This document shows positions 13,477 through 13,720 of a DNA stretch of 13,720 bases, one piece after another. Every line of letters begins with the position of its first letter. Position 1 is the first letter of the stretch. The position numbers and the translations under genes were made by a program. The notes below the pieces were generated by a model. That model saw only the letters and a list, made by a program, of their open reading frames with translations. It searched no databases and was not told the DNA's origin. Origin of the DNA: Pseudomonadota bacterium (GTDB lineage: Bacteria > Myxococcota_A > Polyangia > Haliangiales > Haliangiaceae). The stretch lies in NCBI GenBank assembly GCA_023386455.1, contig JAEWJO010000359.1:1-13720 (forward strand), written 5' to 3'.

Positions 13477-13720
13477 CGCCTCCGGTCGCCGAGCCAGAAG
13501 CGCGGCCCGGCACCGGCGGCGCCCGCGCGATCGCCGCGGTTCACGAACTGACACTTGTCGATCGATAGACAGCCGCAGCCGATGCACTCGCCGAGGCCAA
13601 GCCTCAGGCGTTGCAGCTCGGCGATCCGCTCGTCGAGCTTCGCGGTCCACGCGCTCGAGATCTTCTCCCAGTCCTTGCGCACCGGCGCGCGTCCCGGCGG
13701 CAGCTTCGCGAGCTCGGCAC
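13473..13720 (-). CDS. soxR: SoxR, redox-sensing MerR-family activator (C-terminal part)
   Basis: The C-terminal ~81 residues of SoxR; the N-terminal DNA-binding half runs off the right edge. The cluster motif CIGCGCLSIDKC has the C-x2-C-x-C-x5-C spacing that holds the [2Fe-2S] centre of SoxR, followed by the family-typical NRGDRAGAAGAG. The preceding helix (AELAKLPPGRAPV, then DWEKISSAW and KLDERIAELQRLR) matches the SoxR dimer helix. Oxidation of the cluster by redox-cycling compounds switches the protein to activate transcription. Outside enteric bacteria SoxR usually controls nearby transporters and oxidoreductases directly, without SoxS. The codon at 13682 (GTG) is an internal Val, not the start. 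Confidence 0.95.
   Translation of the reverse strand, partial: AELAKLPPGRAPVRKDWEKISSAWTAKLDERIAELQRLRLGLGECIGCGCLSIDKCQFVNRGDRAGAAGAGPRFWLGDRRR

Noticed and set aside
11958..13568. A 536-codon plus-strand frame overlapping the MFS gene
   Set aside because: Arg/Pro-rich low-complexity translation, whereas the other frame shows a clean 12-helix transporter.

Overview
The window is GC-rich, densely coded bacterial DNA. It most likely comes from a myxobacterium or relative (Myxococcota; order not resolvable from this sequence). The clearest marker is a full-length MglA polarity GTPase. Several lipoproteins with clear lipoboxes and an AgmX/PglI-like membrane protein fit the same origin. Many starts are GTG, and genes are packed with ATGA/GTGA overlaps and overlapping convergent stops.

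Left end (1-2321, plus strand): the tail of an uptake [NiFe]-hydrogenase accessory operon of the group 1h (high-affinity, actinobacterial-type) kind. It holds a 5'-truncated DUF5947 zinc-ribbon protein, a conserved ~400-residue hydrogenase-cluster protein, a HyaD/HybD-type maturation protease and a 37-residue membrane peptide of the DUF6893 type. Every junction is a 4-base overlap, so the genes are probably translationally coupled. The hydrogenase subunits should lie to the left, outside the window.

Region 2324-4837: a four-Cys mini-protein (minus), two small lipoproteins (plus; the first is LEA14/WHy-like and is followed by a strong hairpin), a stand-alone response-regulator receiver domain (minus) and a barrel-like lipoprotein (minus).

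MglA region (4931-8058): a TerB-like helical protein overlaps mglA by ATGA, in the place where mglB sits in Myxococcus. A 408-residue helical protein of unknown function converges on mglA, the two stops sharing one CTAG. An EI24/CysZ-like membrane protein follows.

Region 8045-12069, all minus strand: an outer-membrane-type barrel protein, a small gene broken by an apparent one-base frameshift, a single-pass AgmX/PglI-like protein and a large M13 (PepO/neprilysin-type) zinc metallopeptidase lipoprotein. These are envelope functions, but the gaps make a single operon uncertain.

Right end (12130-13720): an MFS transporter (plus) converging, again through a shared CTAG, on the 3' part of a soxR gene (minus) that runs out of the window. 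SoxR senses redox-cycling compounds, and the adjacent exporter-like MFS protein is a plausible but unproved target.

No tRNA, rRNA, CRISPR array, insertion sequence or prophage was seen, and no gene-free stretch exceeds 300 bases.
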